From assembly GCA_030248135.1 (NCBI GenBank), contig JASANC010003066.1:144001-208000 (forward strand): a stretch of 64,000 nt of DNA, in the 5' to 3' direction. The DNA is from Theristus sp. LFF4_11 (taxonomy: Eukaryota; Nematoda; Chromadorea; Monhysterida; Xyalidae). The notes under the pieces are model-generated. The model searched no databases, had not been told where the DNA came from, and saw nothing but the letters and a program-made list of their open reading frames with translations. Positions 1 to 12,023 of this stretch are shown one piece after another (the stretch's first letter is position 1; every line of letters starts with the position of its first letter). The position numbers were made by a program, and so were the translations under genes.

Positions 1-1019
1 GGAAAAAAATCCGGATTTTTTTTTAAATAAAAAAAAAAAATTTTAATTTTTTTTTACAAGTTAGGTTTGTTCGAAGCGTCTCGTCGAGCTGAGTTCATCT
101 AGACTATTTTCAGAACGATCCGGAAAACTAAAAGAGCGAAAATCGTGTTTTATTGAAATTATGTCCATTTCATAGAGGGAAAGTTGCATTTTCAACAGTA
201 AACAGGACAATTTTCGACGTGTACTTGAATATTGAACCGTTCTTAGTTGTTCCTCTTTAGAAAATTACCAAAATTTGACTGTGTTCAAAAATTCCTGTTT
301 GCTGTAGCTAAGTCGGCAACCCCTGTCGACCCGGTCGCCCCCCCCCCCCCAAGACACTTACTTTCAGGTTCAACCAGCTATGCTATCTGCCACATGGCGA
401 GAGCCCACTCTTCAAATCATCGTATCGAAAACACGTACCATGATTTCGCGATCACGTTGCGGGCAACTGACAGACGCAAGTTTAACACGTTAGTTTAGCT
501 CAGCACGCAAGTTTTAACATGTGGCCATGTTATCGGGTATCTGAAAAACGGTCGTGTGATGTGGTATTAACCAACATCTCCGCTCCAATTGTTTAACAAT
601 ATATCGCACAACTCCATTGTAGACCTATAACATACGCCAATCAACAAAACAAAATGTTCATCTCATGGCCTACCGACTGAAAAAACATGTTCTAAGTTGC
701 AAGAAAACGATTTCTGAAACGATATTTCAATTCAGTTAAGTCATTTCAACGCTAAAAATTGACTCTAGAAGTCATCCAAATCGAAAAACATGGAGTACGT
801 CGGTCAAAATGACCAAATAATGACATGTACCTAAGCACACAAAGAAGTTGGGAAGAAAATTTGGTTTGAACTTTCAAAAAATTATGCCATAAATCGAATT
901 TTCAGAGCAAAGTAGAAGAAAAATTTTTCAAATTTTTTTTAAGTTTGAAAAAAAAATCCAATTTTTTTTAAACGAAAAAAAAATAAAAAAAAATTTTTTT
1001 TTTCAAAGCCCCTAACCCT
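1..1019 (-). mobile_element. TIR element, left copy, cut by window edge
   Basis: This stretch is the reverse complement of about 62234-63260, with only scattered differences over roughly 1 kb. The inner boundary lies where both copies read through CCCCTAACCCTA. The outer boundary is off the window. No open frame of useful length is present, so it looks like a non-autonomous DNA transposon. A fragment of the same family lies at about 23225-23400. Confidence 0.75.
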
Positions 1020-2122
1020 ACACCCGACCCGCATCCGCATCCACAACAACAATCACCAACAACGAACAACCAAAAATAAATGAAGATGTGGTAAAAAGAA
1101 AGAATAAGCAGCATCCCCAAAGAAAATCTACAGCTACCAATCAATCCAATCCGGAAAAATTTTCAGCCAGCTATCTTTTTTCGACAAAACTGTGTTCTAA
1201 AATTCGACAAAATATTGTAATATGAAAATTGAAATTGACCAATTTTTCACCAATTTGGAGCAAATTTCTTCATTTTTGAAACGCCGTCCTATTTTAGTGT
1301 ATCAACGGTTTTGAATGAATAATACGCTGTCCTATTTTAGTGTATCAACGTATAAACCGTGCTCTATCGTATTTTAGTGTGGCCACTATACATAAACCTA
1401 CAATAAAACTATTTCTGCGGTGAAGCACATATTGCTTGTCAACTCTTGGCTGTTGCCGATTGGTCGTCTCGAAGTAGCGCGGCGTTGTTCATCAACAACA
1501 ACTTTCCGCAGTTCGTTTTCCCTCATTTTTCAAAACAAAATGGGTATCACGCTGCTTGAGTGTGGTGTGGTGTTGCAATTACGCACGATTTGGTTCACGA
1601 CAATTGTGTATGCATGGCATGATACGTGTCTCCCGAAATAATTACATCTGTTTCAGCTTCTCTAAGCTTTTCCCTCTGTCTTTTACAATCAGTGAAGCTT
1701 TTACTTCTATGTCCCGGTGTGTGCATCTCCATGATTTAATTTCCCTTTTGCACACAAATGTGCGGACATGTTTTCGGAAGAATCTACCCTAAATCCTCCG
1801 GTTTTCAGAGTTTGTTGTTGTTGCTTGTATCAGAAAGCTAGTTAGCGACTACCACCACGACCACCATACGCCTGTAACTCAGTTCAGTTTTGTCGTGTGT
1901 GTGTGTGTGTAGTAGTCAAATTGAAATAAAGTCCTTTAGAAAATTTTCGAAATCACCGCCACGCAAACAGAGTTTACAAACGTTTTGACTGTTTGCGGCA
2001 CATGCTTACGTACTTTTAATTCGGTTCACGGTTTCAATTTCAAAGCGACTTCCGGTTTCCTTTCTCAAAACGAGGTCGTGTGGAGTTTATTATTTACAAC
2101 AGTAGTTCCTGTGTCGTGCGTG

Positions 2123-2200
<78 letters not shown>

Positions 2201-2271
2201 ACGACAGCAACAGCAGCAGCAGTAGCACGCGATTTTTGGCAATATCAACGGAAAAAGCGAGATCCTTCATA
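1020..2271. other. Non-coding, no gene seen
   Basis: AT-rich sequence without a supported exon. It has three close copies of a short motif built on CCTATTTTAGTGTATCAACG (about 1285-1380) and a short GT run near 1895-1910. It lies upstream of the caskin-like gene and may include its promoter and 5' UTR; nothing in it pins that down. Confidence 0.5.
2124..2207 (+). repeat. (AAC)n microsatellite
   Basis: About 28 nearly perfect ACA/AAC triplets with a single interruption (ATC near 2177). In the three forward frames this reads as poly-Thr, poly-Asn or poly-Gln, but it sits just upstream of a candidate start codon at 2272 and is most simply 5' UTR or intergenic repeat. Confidence 0.9.
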
Positions 2272-2313
2272 ATGACCGACACAGATAGCAGCCCACCACT
2301 TCCAGCAAAACTA
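2272..2313 (+). CDS. Possible first exon of the caskin-like gene
   Basis: An ATG opens 14 codons (MTDTDSSPPLPAKL) ending in phase 0 at a GTTAGT donor. The first clear exon of the SAM gene, at 5863, begins in phase 0 and contains no methionine, so an upstream start exon is needed and this one fits in phase. The 3.5-kb gap and the lack of any conserved residues keep this tentative. Confidence 0.35.
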
Positions 2314-2868
2314 GTTAGTTTCACTTCCTCCGTTTTTTTAATCCGACTTTGCACATAGAGTTTCCATTTTGATTGCCTTTGAAGTCGTCTTGCTTTTTGG
2401 TTTGTTGCAACATTTTCCGAAAGTGTAGGATACGATATACGGGACTACAGGATGGATAGTCGAAAAACTCGATGCATTCATGTTTTCAGACGCCAAAAAG
2501 ATACGCCATCAGAGAAATTCAAAAAACACCGCGCGCGCAAGTTTTGCTTTCTCGGCAGTTATTGTCGAACGTGTTGCTGGCAAACACGGGAAATGATGAA
2601 TAAAAAAAGTTTTATTGCTGCAACGTATCGTTCTCCAAGTATTGAAAAATCCACAAATCGATCATTCCATGATCGTTTTGCGATTCAGAGTCTCGATGTC
2701 CCATGATTTACAGACAATTCCAGTTTTTCGGTATTTTTTGGCGTGTTGTTTATCCTGTTGATGCGGTTGAAAGAAAGGCACGGACAAGCGCGATGTGATG
2801 AACATTTTCCGTTACGGAAAGCCAAAATTTAGCCGTAGTGTGACCGAAAGTCAAGACGTACAAATGCA

Positions 2869-3322
2869 ATACCGTATTACCTCTAATAAACCCCCATGGG
2901 GGTTTATTTCTTCAGCGACTGCTGGGGGTGGGGGTTTATTTTGGGGGGGGGCTTTATTTGGGGGGGGGGGTATTTGGAAACCATTTTTAGGAGTGGGCAA
3001 AATGGCAAAAATACCTTCCATGGCAGGAAGGAAGTCGCAGAAACTTCTACTCTACATAGAAATTTCCTTTTACAACAGCCTTTTGTAATGAAATTACCAT
3101 TAACTCATCCATTTGGGGCCTTTGGTAGCACAATTTCATCATTTTCACTGCAACCAGCCACTGAATTCGCTGGGTATGTGTTTCAAACAGGTTTCAATAA
3201 TCCCCCATGGGGGATTATTTTTGGGGGGGGGGAATTATTTGGAAACTTGTCGAGGGGGTGGAGGTTTATTTTGGGGGGGGGTTTAATTTTGGGGGGGGGG
3301 TTTAATAGAGGTAATACGGTAT
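2869..3322. mobile_element. G-rich MITE with TACCGTATTACC ends, copy 1
   Basis: Perfect inverted ends (TACCGTATTACC at the left, its complement at the right) enclose about 450 bp. Next to each end are inverted blocks reading AATAAACCCCCATGGGGG followed by runs of 8-10 G. The centre (about 3000-3200) is nearly identical to the copy at 27836-28295. The open frames across it are by-products of the G runs and not genes. Confidence 0.8.
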
Positions 3323-3422
3323 ATCCGACGGAAAGAAGATACATGACCGGAGAAGGGCTTTATTTTGGAAATTCCCTTTTGGGCATTCCCGGATATTGGG
3401 TGGTAGCCGGGCGCAACTAAAA

Positions 3423-5727
3423 ACGCGAGACCAAGACAAAACGGAAAAAGCCAATCAAACTATAGCGACCAATTGTCATGATGGTAAGAGAATGGTTTGT
3501 CTCTCAGATTTATAGACGCTATTAATCCGCGAATTGCCAAAACCGGGCAGAATTGCCAAATTTCAATTGCCACCAAGCAGAATTCAAATCTGCCGGTTTT
3601 CTCATCACCAATTTTCAGTTGAATGACTTGCTGGCGGATATTGTTGCCAGATGTGTATGCGTGATTTTTCTCGTAAGTGGTGTTTTCAAAATTTCTGATA
3701 CTGTGATATCAATCTGAGAAAGCAGAATTCGAGCGTTTCTGAAACACAATCTACTGGTGTGTGATTGCAATTTGTAGCAACAGTTTTTGGCACTGATAAA
3801 TCGCGGCTGTTTTTGGCTGCGCCAGACATTCACTCGTTAGTCGTTCGTATCATTACCCCTTTGCTGAATTTTGTAGCTTTCTGTCTGACCGTAAATTGCG
3901 CACAGCTTCACATGCTAGCTACACAACAGTCGTAGTCTCTGTGTTTTAGTCGTTTTGCAGTGTGTGCGTTTCGCCAGTTTCTTGATTTCGCGCGTGTTGA
4001 AATGACAAATTGCGCTTTTATATTGCGGATCCTGACGGCGCACACGCGAAATCGCATTCGATCTTTGTTGCTTGTCAACATCAATTTTCACAAGCAAGCA
4101 GTACGTGCGTGCACACACACGTGTTTCACACTTGAGTTGACCAAGATGACTGAAAGTGCCAAAGCAAATAGTAGCATGGCTGAAGTTAGGAAAGAATAGC
4201 GGTTATTATTCTGTGTTGACCATGAAAACATACTGTATTACTGATACTGAGGTCACCATATCCCAATTATCTCGGCGAAATTTCTTCCTGAACTTGAAAA
4301 TTCCTTTTCGACACGCTCTCTAGATCCTCGACACTGGTGGTAAATTGCTGGAGAATAAAGGTCCCGCTAAACAAGAAAAAAGTGGCATACAATGTCTTAC
4401 ACGGCTACATATGGGTCTGGTTTCAGTGGAAAAGTGTTGTTGGAAATTTCTTTTCATGCATCTCTGCAACTGTGGCGGTGGTCGACGCAGCTTGTCAATA
4501 CATTTTTTTTCGACAGAAACTTGCATATGGCAAAAAATCGTAGCTAAAACTGCTGATTTTTTGGTACACCAACCATACACCAAACATCAGTGCCACAAAA
4601 ACGTTTCAGTAGCGGCATGCTTGCCACCTCAAAAATCTGCTTCCATTTACTCAATACCAGCAATTGTCTGTCTCTAATCATATCAGTCCCGTTTGCCGAT
4701 TGGTTGCATTTTGTATTCTATCGCGCACTGATTGGTCGGAATAGCACAGCGCAGCCAAATCAACGCGTGCTCTTGAGTTGTTTTCAGTTTTGTTTAGCGC
4801 ACGAAATGCTTGCATTTTTGCGCGTACTAGAATTTATGACATACGCTGAATTATGGGCATTTTTGTTGCCGTGCCATAACACATTTTGTCAAACCATTTT
4901 CCGACACAGCAGTACAGTGCATGTCGTTGGATCTAAAAGCCTTCTCGTGAGCCCACCCATCCACCACGCCGAAATGTTATTTATGTTCAGCTAATGTTTG
5001 CATAGCGCCAGTAGTAGTTTGATTGCCTGCTGCTGACAGTTTCATTATTTGTGTTCATTCAGTTTTTGCTAGGTTGCTCTTGCATTTTTATGAGCTGAAA
5101 CTGTAGAAATGGGAGCTAAAAGTGTATTGAATGACACTGGACTGTTCAACATTTATCTTAGGTCTTCTTAGAACTATCATGCTCTAGTCGGATCTGAGTC
5201 TAGAAGGTTGTCTTGTCTGTCCGCCATTTCAAAAGTTAGGTTCATGGTTCAATTCACACTCTTCAAACATCCCTCTTCTATCCACGAATAAAAACTCCAT
5301 CAGACATGAATGACAGACACTCAAAATTCCAATAAATGCTGCAGATGTTCAAGACCAGACTATACTCTGGTATTTTTTCAAAATTCGACATCCAAACAGT
5401 TCATGCAGACTAAACATTATCTAAACACTGAAAAAAACGTTTTTAGCTTCCATCTCAGGCACCAAAAATAAATAAAGCAACAACAACAGAACGCTAATAA
5501 ATATGCAAATATTATGACGTCGAAGAAACATATTGACTGAAAAAATGAGACTGAAACGCAAGTGGCAGTCACTGTTCAACTTTCGAGTACGTCCGCATAA
5601 ACGTTTCAGCGCTTTTCTAGAAATTTGTTTCAAAACTTTTTTCTCCGGCTCGTAGTAAGTCACACATGTCACATATACATGTCTGTACGCTAGAAATGTC
5701 ACGTTGATAAAAACAGGCCAATTAAAA
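3423..5727. other. Non-coding, no gene seen
   Basis: About 2.3 kb without a supportable exon: the open frames are short, overlap on both strands and show no domain. The stretch may be an intron of the caskin-like gene if the exon at 2272 is real. CCAAT-type motifs occur near 4700-4790. Confidence 0.45.
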
Positions 5728-5813
5728 GGGCATTCATGAACAAGTATTTAATGACCGCGTAGTCATTTTTTTACACAGCTGCGCGTCACTGAATACTGCG
5801 TCAGGAATGCCGC
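5728..5813. mobile_element. Short palindromic MITE (GGCATTCATGAA ends), copy 1
   Basis: An 85-bp imperfect palindrome beginning GGGCATTCATGAA and ending near GGAATGCCGC. A related copy lies at 36767-36839, sharing the ends and the core GCGTCACT(G/A)AATACTGC. It is too short to encode anything. Confidence 0.6.
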
Positions 5814-5862
5814 TTAACAATTTTTTGTGAAGTCCATTTTTTCATGCCAAAATTTTTTTCAG

Positions 5863-8061
5863 AGCGGTTCAGTTCTTCCGGTCGAATTCGTCTGCGCCAA
5901 CATCGGCAACAATCGCATCTCCGCATCTGGGCTTCCGTGTTCGTTTTCGGTCACCGAAGGCTTTCTGAGCAACAACAACAATCATGGCGGCTTGTTGGCG
6001 GCAAAACAGCGGCAGAATTATCGAAATCTCAACCAGAAACACCGAAATTCACCAGCGATCGACGCACGCCAGTTGAGGCGATTCGGGTTTTCGGTAAATT
6101 GTGATTTTTTTTCAAATTTTCAAACGAGACTATACTCGGGTTGTGCAATATATAGGAGCACAAACACACGTGTTTTGTTAATCATAAAATTGGCCAACGA
6201 CGGGGCCGAGCGGAAAAAAATCGAGTTTTTTCGAATAACGAACGGACGACTATTAATTTTGGCCATCCATGTTTTTACTGAAAGCTCTCCCAGAAAAGCG
6301 TCCAAGGAATGGCGTCAAGTAGGCATCAAGTGTTTTCTGTCAGTGCGGAAAAACCTTCGGCGAGGCTCGATCCCCGGAACGCACCGACAAAAAAACGCGC
6401 TGCTGCGTACAGACTACGAGATAGATGACAATTTTCCAAAAATAAAACAATTAATTCCTTCGATCTGCAAATCATCGATCACACAAAATAACAACTGGCA
6501 AATGCATTCAGCCTCGACGCATCCCCTTGCGAGTCGTCCTCAGCTCATAAATGTTCCAACTGACTGCAGGATGATGAGATCGTCTCACTGTGGCTGAGCG
6601 AGCACGGGCTGCGTCACGAGTGCGCCGCGTTGTTCCAGGAGGCCGGCTGCGACCTGGCCACCGTGAAACACTTGAGCCCCGAAGATCTCACGACCATGGG
6701 CGTCCGTAGTCCGGAGCATCGCCGCGTGCTCACGGCCGCGATTCGCCGATTGGCCGCCATGGACGACGGCTGGCCAATCAGCGTTCGCGGTGGCCGCGAG
6801 AATTTGCGGTACAACATCTTTTATTTGATTGTTGAAAGAATTTTTGCATATCGCAGTTTGGCCTTGGGCCCCGGAATACACGGATAGGACCGAACTAAGG
6901 CACTCATACAGTTGGCCCCGAACAATGCTCCCAAACGAGGTCCAGCCTGGTGCTTAGCTAAAAAACACAGCGCTGTGTTTTTTATGTACCACTTATTTTG
7001 TGGCGGCTCCATTATCCTCTCTGCGAATTCTTAGTTTTTTCTCATCATGCAAAATGGATCTCTGACCCGTAATTTTTTTAGAAATACCATAACATTTATC
7101 CAGAGATAATTTTAATTAATTTAGGGGCTGGCTACAAGAATTGAATCTAGCGGAATACTGGCTGAACTTCGAATCAAACCAATACACGTCCATCGAGCAA
7201 CTGACCTCAATAACGTGGGAAGAATTGGAGGAGCTGGGTATCACTCGATTGGGTCATATAAAACGATTGCTATCGGCCGTGAGAAAATTGAAAGTCAGTT
7301 GCAGTTGGTTTGGTTGAACTTGTCAGATGGAAACTGTCACCAGTCGCACGCAAATTAGAGAAAGCGTACGCAGAAGATGACTTGCTTGCTGCGACTTTTC
7401 TCAGTCGCGTCAACCAATCAGCAGCTCATGTTGAAATTTAGCCAATTAACGAGCAAATGTATTTTCTAAAAAAACATATTTTCAGACACACGGCCGTTCA
7501 CCAAACCACGGTGCGCTTTTGACCAGTCCCCAGCAGTCCAGTCAACCAATGGTCGCCTCCAGCTCAATGCACAACATGCGCACGTTTCGCCCCGCCAGTG
7601 CACACAGCAACTCGTCCAGTTCGCCTTTCAAATCCGCTGCGTATTCAACGTTCCATGAAACTGCACTCGACCAATGTTCGACCACTGCAACAACGACGCG
7701 TGTTTTTCCGAAATCCTGCGAGTACCGTGAGAAAGCGGAAGAGCACCGCTCGATTTCGCCACGGTCGCAAATTGGCCACGACGATAGTGCCAGCAGAAAA
7801 GTGCAAGACATGGAGATCGAGTCGGACTTGTTGGCGTCCCCGTCGTTGCTGCTGAAAAAACGACTCCAGCTGCAGCATAACGGGAACACACAGCGACTGA
7901 GAGGCTCGTCAGCGTCCCCGAAACGCCGGTCTCCCACGCCACTGAGAGTGGAGATTCCTACGGTCTCGCTCGTTCCCACGCTCGTCGAAGACGAACCGAT
8001 ACTCGAGGTGGTCGTCGTGAAGAACTCGACCGACGACGAAACTGGAGAAACGGAAAAATAA
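5863..8061 (+). CDS. Caskin-like tandem SAM-domain protein, 3' exons
   Basis: Four exons (5863-6093, 6570-6808, 7125-7293, 7486-8061) join in matching phases and give 404 residues plus stop. The second exon holds one SAM domain (from DDEIVSLWLSEHGL to the MGVRSPEHRRVL helix); the third holds another (GWLQELNLAEYWLNF to LGHIKRLLSAVRKLK). Tandem SAMs of this spacing, with the ED(L)xxxGVxxPxHR and EELxELGITRLGH signatures, match the CASKIN family, scaffolds that bind CASK at synapses and polymerise through SAM. The last exon is a Ser/Pro-rich tail with an acidic end. No ankyrin repeats or SH3 domain were found upstream, so this is either the 3' part of a longer gene or a short SAM-only protein. 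ANKS-type SAM proteins are the main alternative. The start is unresolved; see 2272. Confidence 0.8.
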
Positions 8062-8612
8062 GTTTTTGTTGCGATTGTTTTTTCTAGAAACTCTGAAAAT
8101 GTTGCTGACGAAATAATTCATTGTAGCGGTTTCATGGCGATTTCTAGTTTTACTTTTTGTGGTGCCTTTTTTGAATGTTTGAATCACCTCCAGAATTTAT
8201 GTTCTGTATGTTATCTTGCTGTTAGAAATTAAATCAATCAATCAATCGATCGTTCTGAATTTTCTGCAAATTCATTGCCGTTTACGTGCATGTTTGTCAG
8301 TTACCTATTTGTCAAAAATAACTAAATAAAATGAACAATTTATAATACACGTGCACAACAAAAACGGAAAATCCGGGCCCACAAAATTATAAAATCAGAC
8401 CATAAAATATAAGAAAACAATCCAATGTCCAGTTTCTGATAACAACGATTTCCGCAAAATGAGAAACAGAAAATATTGCAGTGATAACAAACAGAATAAA
8501 AACTGTCTAGCTGTCTGCACAAGTATTGTGGGCATCGAACATCAAGGTTCATTCAGTCAGATCAAATTCAGGGGCGTTTTTGATTTTTTAGAAATCTTAG
8601 CGTCAGACGAAA
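8062..8612. other. 3' flank of SAM gene and lipase 5' flank
   Basis: AT-rich spacer. An AATTAAA-like motif near 8228 and AATAAA near 8323 could serve as polyadenylation signals for the SAM gene. A TTTTTTAG at about 8590 lies some 20 bases before the lipase ATG and could be a 5' UTR splice acceptor. Confidence 0.4.
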
Positions 8613-11600
8613 ATGCCAATTAATGTTGGTTTCTTGATTTCTGTGGCATTTTTGCCAATCACTTTGCTATTGGCCAGCGATGATCTGCCCGAAATGCATA
8701 TGAATGTGGTAAGTAATGTGGCAATCAAACTCATATTTTGATGTCTGAAAGGATCCACGTTTTCTGCACGTGTTTTTTGTAAGTGTTTGACACGCCTTCA
8801 ACCAAAACACTGAAGCACACAAAGTCACGACAGTTCCAAAAAAAGTTTTTGCTTGCTTGTTTCAGAGTCAAATCATCTCATTCTACGGCTATCCGGTCGA
8901 GGTGCACAACGTCACAACGCCAGATGGTTACGTTTTATCAATGCAACGAATACCAGGCAGCAGCAGGATCGTGTCGAGACCGGATACCGTAGCACAGTCA
9001 AGCAGTTCTAGTCCGAGTGATAGGCCTGTCGTCTTTCTCCAGCATGGGCTTATGGCAAGCTCAGGTTCCTGGATTCCGAATCTTCCGGGACAAAGTTTAG
9101 GTAAACAAAATGTCAAGTCAAGATTTGAATTTTGAAAAAACCATACAGCATTTTTTGTCACACACTCACTTTTTATGCTGTTGTGCAGTTTTGTTTGACA
9201 CAAACTCAGCAGCACAGCAGTTGCCGTTGTCGCTCTTGAGGCGTCGCAAAGTTCCAGTTTGTACCAAAGTTCCAGTAGTTTGTACCAAAGTTCCAGTTTG
9301 TACCAAAGTTCCAGTTTGTACCAAAGTTCCAGTTCCAACTCCAGCGTTTGTGCACAGTCTGCCTGATCAAACGTATCAGAACACCCATTGTTGCTGCCCC
9401 CGTTTTCCAGCGTACATTCTCGCGGACCAGGGCTTCGACGTCTGGTTGGGCAACGTCAGAGGGAACAGTTATGCGAACAGAAACATCAATTTAGACCCTT
9501 CGGATAGATCGTTTTGGAATTTCACGTGAGTCACAATTGCAACAGAAGTATCGTACAGCACACACAGAAAAACTCAATTACAGTGTAGCACTTGCTAAAC
9601 AGAAAGTTTGGCTGAAAATTACAGCTGGCAAGAAATGGCCGATTTCGACATGCCCACAATGATTGGCTACGTGCTGAATACAACGCACCAACCAAACTTG
9701 TACTACATCGGCCATTCCCAGGGCACGCTAGTAATGTTTGCATCATTGGCGACGAATCCGAAAATGGCTAAAATGGTATGAAAGCTGGACATTTTATCAT
9801 GCTATAAAATCTGTTTATCGTGGTAACATTCTCTGTACACAACATGCGGAATATGGATACATGTTGACTCGACAGACTCGACTGTGGAGGCAGTATTAAA
9901 ATTGGTATTCCCATTCATTTCAGGTAAAAGTCTTTTTTGCATTCGCTCCAATATCAACGTTAGGGGACATTACATCGAAGGTGAAGTTGCTGGTGCCGTT
10001 TCGATCAATGATCCAGGTAGTCTGCAAAGAATGGTACGGTATGGCCGGTTAAACATGGCAGCTTTTTTCAGGGTGCAAGGAGCGCGCGAATTTTGAATGA
10101 AAGAAAAAAAGACGTTCAGAAACTGAATTGTGTGCCAAATTTGACGCGTTTTTTTAAACTAATGGATTATCCGCGCTATTCTGTTCATTCTTCATCCCTT
10201 GTACACATGATTGGGAACTACGTTGGCTTTTTTGAAAAAGACAACTCCTGGTCTGCGGCTGATCCCGCCTTGATGGACTGCCTCATTTATTCGGCCATAC
10301 TGTAATGACTTATGAAAATAGCGTCACGGCATTTCAAATTCCTTAACTTCACGTCACGTCACTTCAAATTACGTCACGTCACGTCACGTCATGTCACGTC
10401 ACGTCTCGTCACGTCACGTCACGTCACGTCACGTCACGTAATATCACATTACGTCACATTACGTCACGTTTGATGAAGGAGCGTAATGGACGTGCTGGAT
10501 TCTGAATTGCTTTTAGAATGTGTTTTTTAACAAATCCGCGTCAGCGTTGATCTGAACGTCGACGTGCGTTGTTACGTTGTTACTCTTGTGCTTTTTAGTT
10601 TTGTGTGGTGGTGTGAATCCAAATTCGGTTAGCTTCCCTTGCAGGACGCTCTAAATACGGTCGGCGACTACTCTTCACCGGACTTGACATGGATTCTCGA
10701 TTATATCAAGCCCGCTTGTGAGCTTGGCCCGCAATGGTTGGACATTTGTGAGCACATTTTGTTCTCCGTGTTGGGCCCCGAAAGCAAACTTCGAATCAAT
10801 GAGGTAAGATTTTCACTCGAAAGCAAACACCCTTGACAAGTTTGGAAGAAATCGAAAGAAAGAAATTCAAAGTTTTGCAAAATCAGATCCGCAGTTCTTT
10901 CCAAACATTCACATTGCAGTGCAGAGCGTGTAAATACCAAACACCGAAATGAAAGCCGATTTTCTTTCGTTTGATTTTCACTCATCAAAAAAGTTGTGGT
11001 GCTATAGTTAGTGTTAGTTGATTTGCATAAATTACAACCCTTGCACTTTATGAAACCAGCATTTCAGACTCGAATCCCGCTGTTCATCAGGCACTTCCCC
11101 GAAGGGACGTCCGTGAAAAACATCGTTCACTATTTGCAACTGATCGACTCTGGACGCATGCAAATGTACGATTACGGACCTGTGGGAAACTGGATGAAAT
11201 ACCATTCGGTATGAGAACAGAGACAGAAAAACGTGTACACAGCACTTGCGGACGGTGATATCACTGCACTTTTTTGTGAATTGGATTTCACACCGCAACA
11301 GGTTCATGTACAGCCGAACTCTAAATTATTGGGAATCAGCTGATTGGTTGGTGGTCATTTGATGCATGCTTTTTGTGCAGGACGACAGCCTCCGACCGAC
11401 GACGCTCCACTGCAAAGCCTGCACAGAAAGCATGCACGTGACCACCAACCAATCAGCTGATTCCCCAAAATTTAGAATTCGACTGTATCTATGAACTCCT
11501 CGCGGCCAGCGTTTTCTTTGCAGTTCGTCCCGCCAGTGTACGATCTGTCACGCGTACAAACGTACACGGTGCTCTACTCCAGTCCTCTCGATCAACTGTC

Positions 11601-12023
11601 AGACCCTGTTGACGTGGCAAAGTTGATGAAAACACTGCCGAACTTCCGTACGCACCGCATCAACGGGTATAGTCATTGCGATTTTGCGTGGGCGTTGGAC
11701 GCGTACGAAATGGTGTACAAGTGAGTATTGGCGGTTTGTTGCAACCTGTCATATAATATCATGTGATCTCATCCAAAACAATGTGGATTGGTAAACACAC
11801 GGAGTTTAGGGTGTTTTGGTTTGCTGCGGTGGACAGTCGCATGAACCGTTTCGAATGTCCACAAAAAATTTGTTTTTGGTGATATCGCGGCTGTCTTTCG
11901 ACATAACACACAGTTTTCTCTTGAGTTTTCTCTTGAAAACACAGATCTGTAATTGATGAAATTCTCACCAACGAATGGCGTACAAAACGGAATCGAGAAC
12001 TTGTGAAACGGTTGCGAAAATAG
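8613..12023 (+). CDS. Secreted/lysosomal acid lipase, AB-hydrolase family
   Basis: Nine exons (8613-8708, 8866-9100, 9411-9525, 9625-9775, 9924-10016, 10645-10803, 11068-11208, 11524-11720, 11945-12023) join in phase to 421 residues, the usual size for the gastric/lysosomal acid lipase family (LIPA, LIPF, nematode LIPL). These hydrolyse triacylglycerols and cholesteryl esters. The first exon encodes a signal peptide (GFLISVAFLPITLLLAS). The second has TPDGYVLSMQRIP and the oxyanion-hole motif FLQHGL. The nucleophile elbow is GHSQG in exon 4. The likely catalytic Asp is in SSPLDQLSDPVDV (exon 8) and the His in YSHCDFAWALDAYE. The product is probably secreted or lysosomal. Introns carry a minisatellite, a CGTCA array and two MITEs, but the coding frame is intact. 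Confidence 0.93.
9241..9342 (+). repeat. 18-bp minisatellite in lipase intron 2
   Basis: About five copies of GTTCCAGTTTGTACCAAA, one with a GTA insertion. The array is open in several frames (Lys-Val-Pro-Val-Cys-Thr), but it lies between phase-matched lipase exons and is intronic. Confidence 0.85.
10035..10304. mobile_element. MITE with TACAGTATGGCC ends in lipase intron 5
   Basis: Inverted ends resemble TACAGTATGGCCGAATAAA followed by ATGGCAG/ATGAGGCAG. Copies of the family are seen at 23972-24239 (opposite orientation), 15425-15592 (part) and about 27275-27470 (part). It sits inside the lipase intron between exons ending at 10016 and starting at 10645. Confidence 0.75.
10340..10475 (+). 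repeat. CGTCA pentanucleotide array
   Basis: Around twenty slightly degenerate CGTCA (TGACG) units directly after the MITE in lipase intron 5. Each unit is a half-site for CREB/ATF-type factors. A simple-repeat expansion is enough to explain it. Confidence 0.85.
11309..11487. mobile_element. MITE with TACAGTCGAAC ends, copy 1
   Basis: An imperfect palindrome of about 180 bp. The left arm (TACAGCCGAACTCTAAATTA, then AATCAGCTGATTGGTTGGTG) is mirrored on the right and ends GAATTCGACTGTA. Related copies: 22782-22928, 33890-34066 and a half copy at about 60350-60436. Located in lipase intron 7. Confidence 0.8.

Noticed and set aside
1985..2358. Poly-Thr, poly-Asn or poly-Leu proteins
   Set aside because: These are readings of the (AAC)n microsatellite in different frames.
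2896..3420. A 174-residue Gly/Phe-rich protein
   Set aside because: It is a reading of the G-rich MITE; the sister copy at 27836 breaks the frame.
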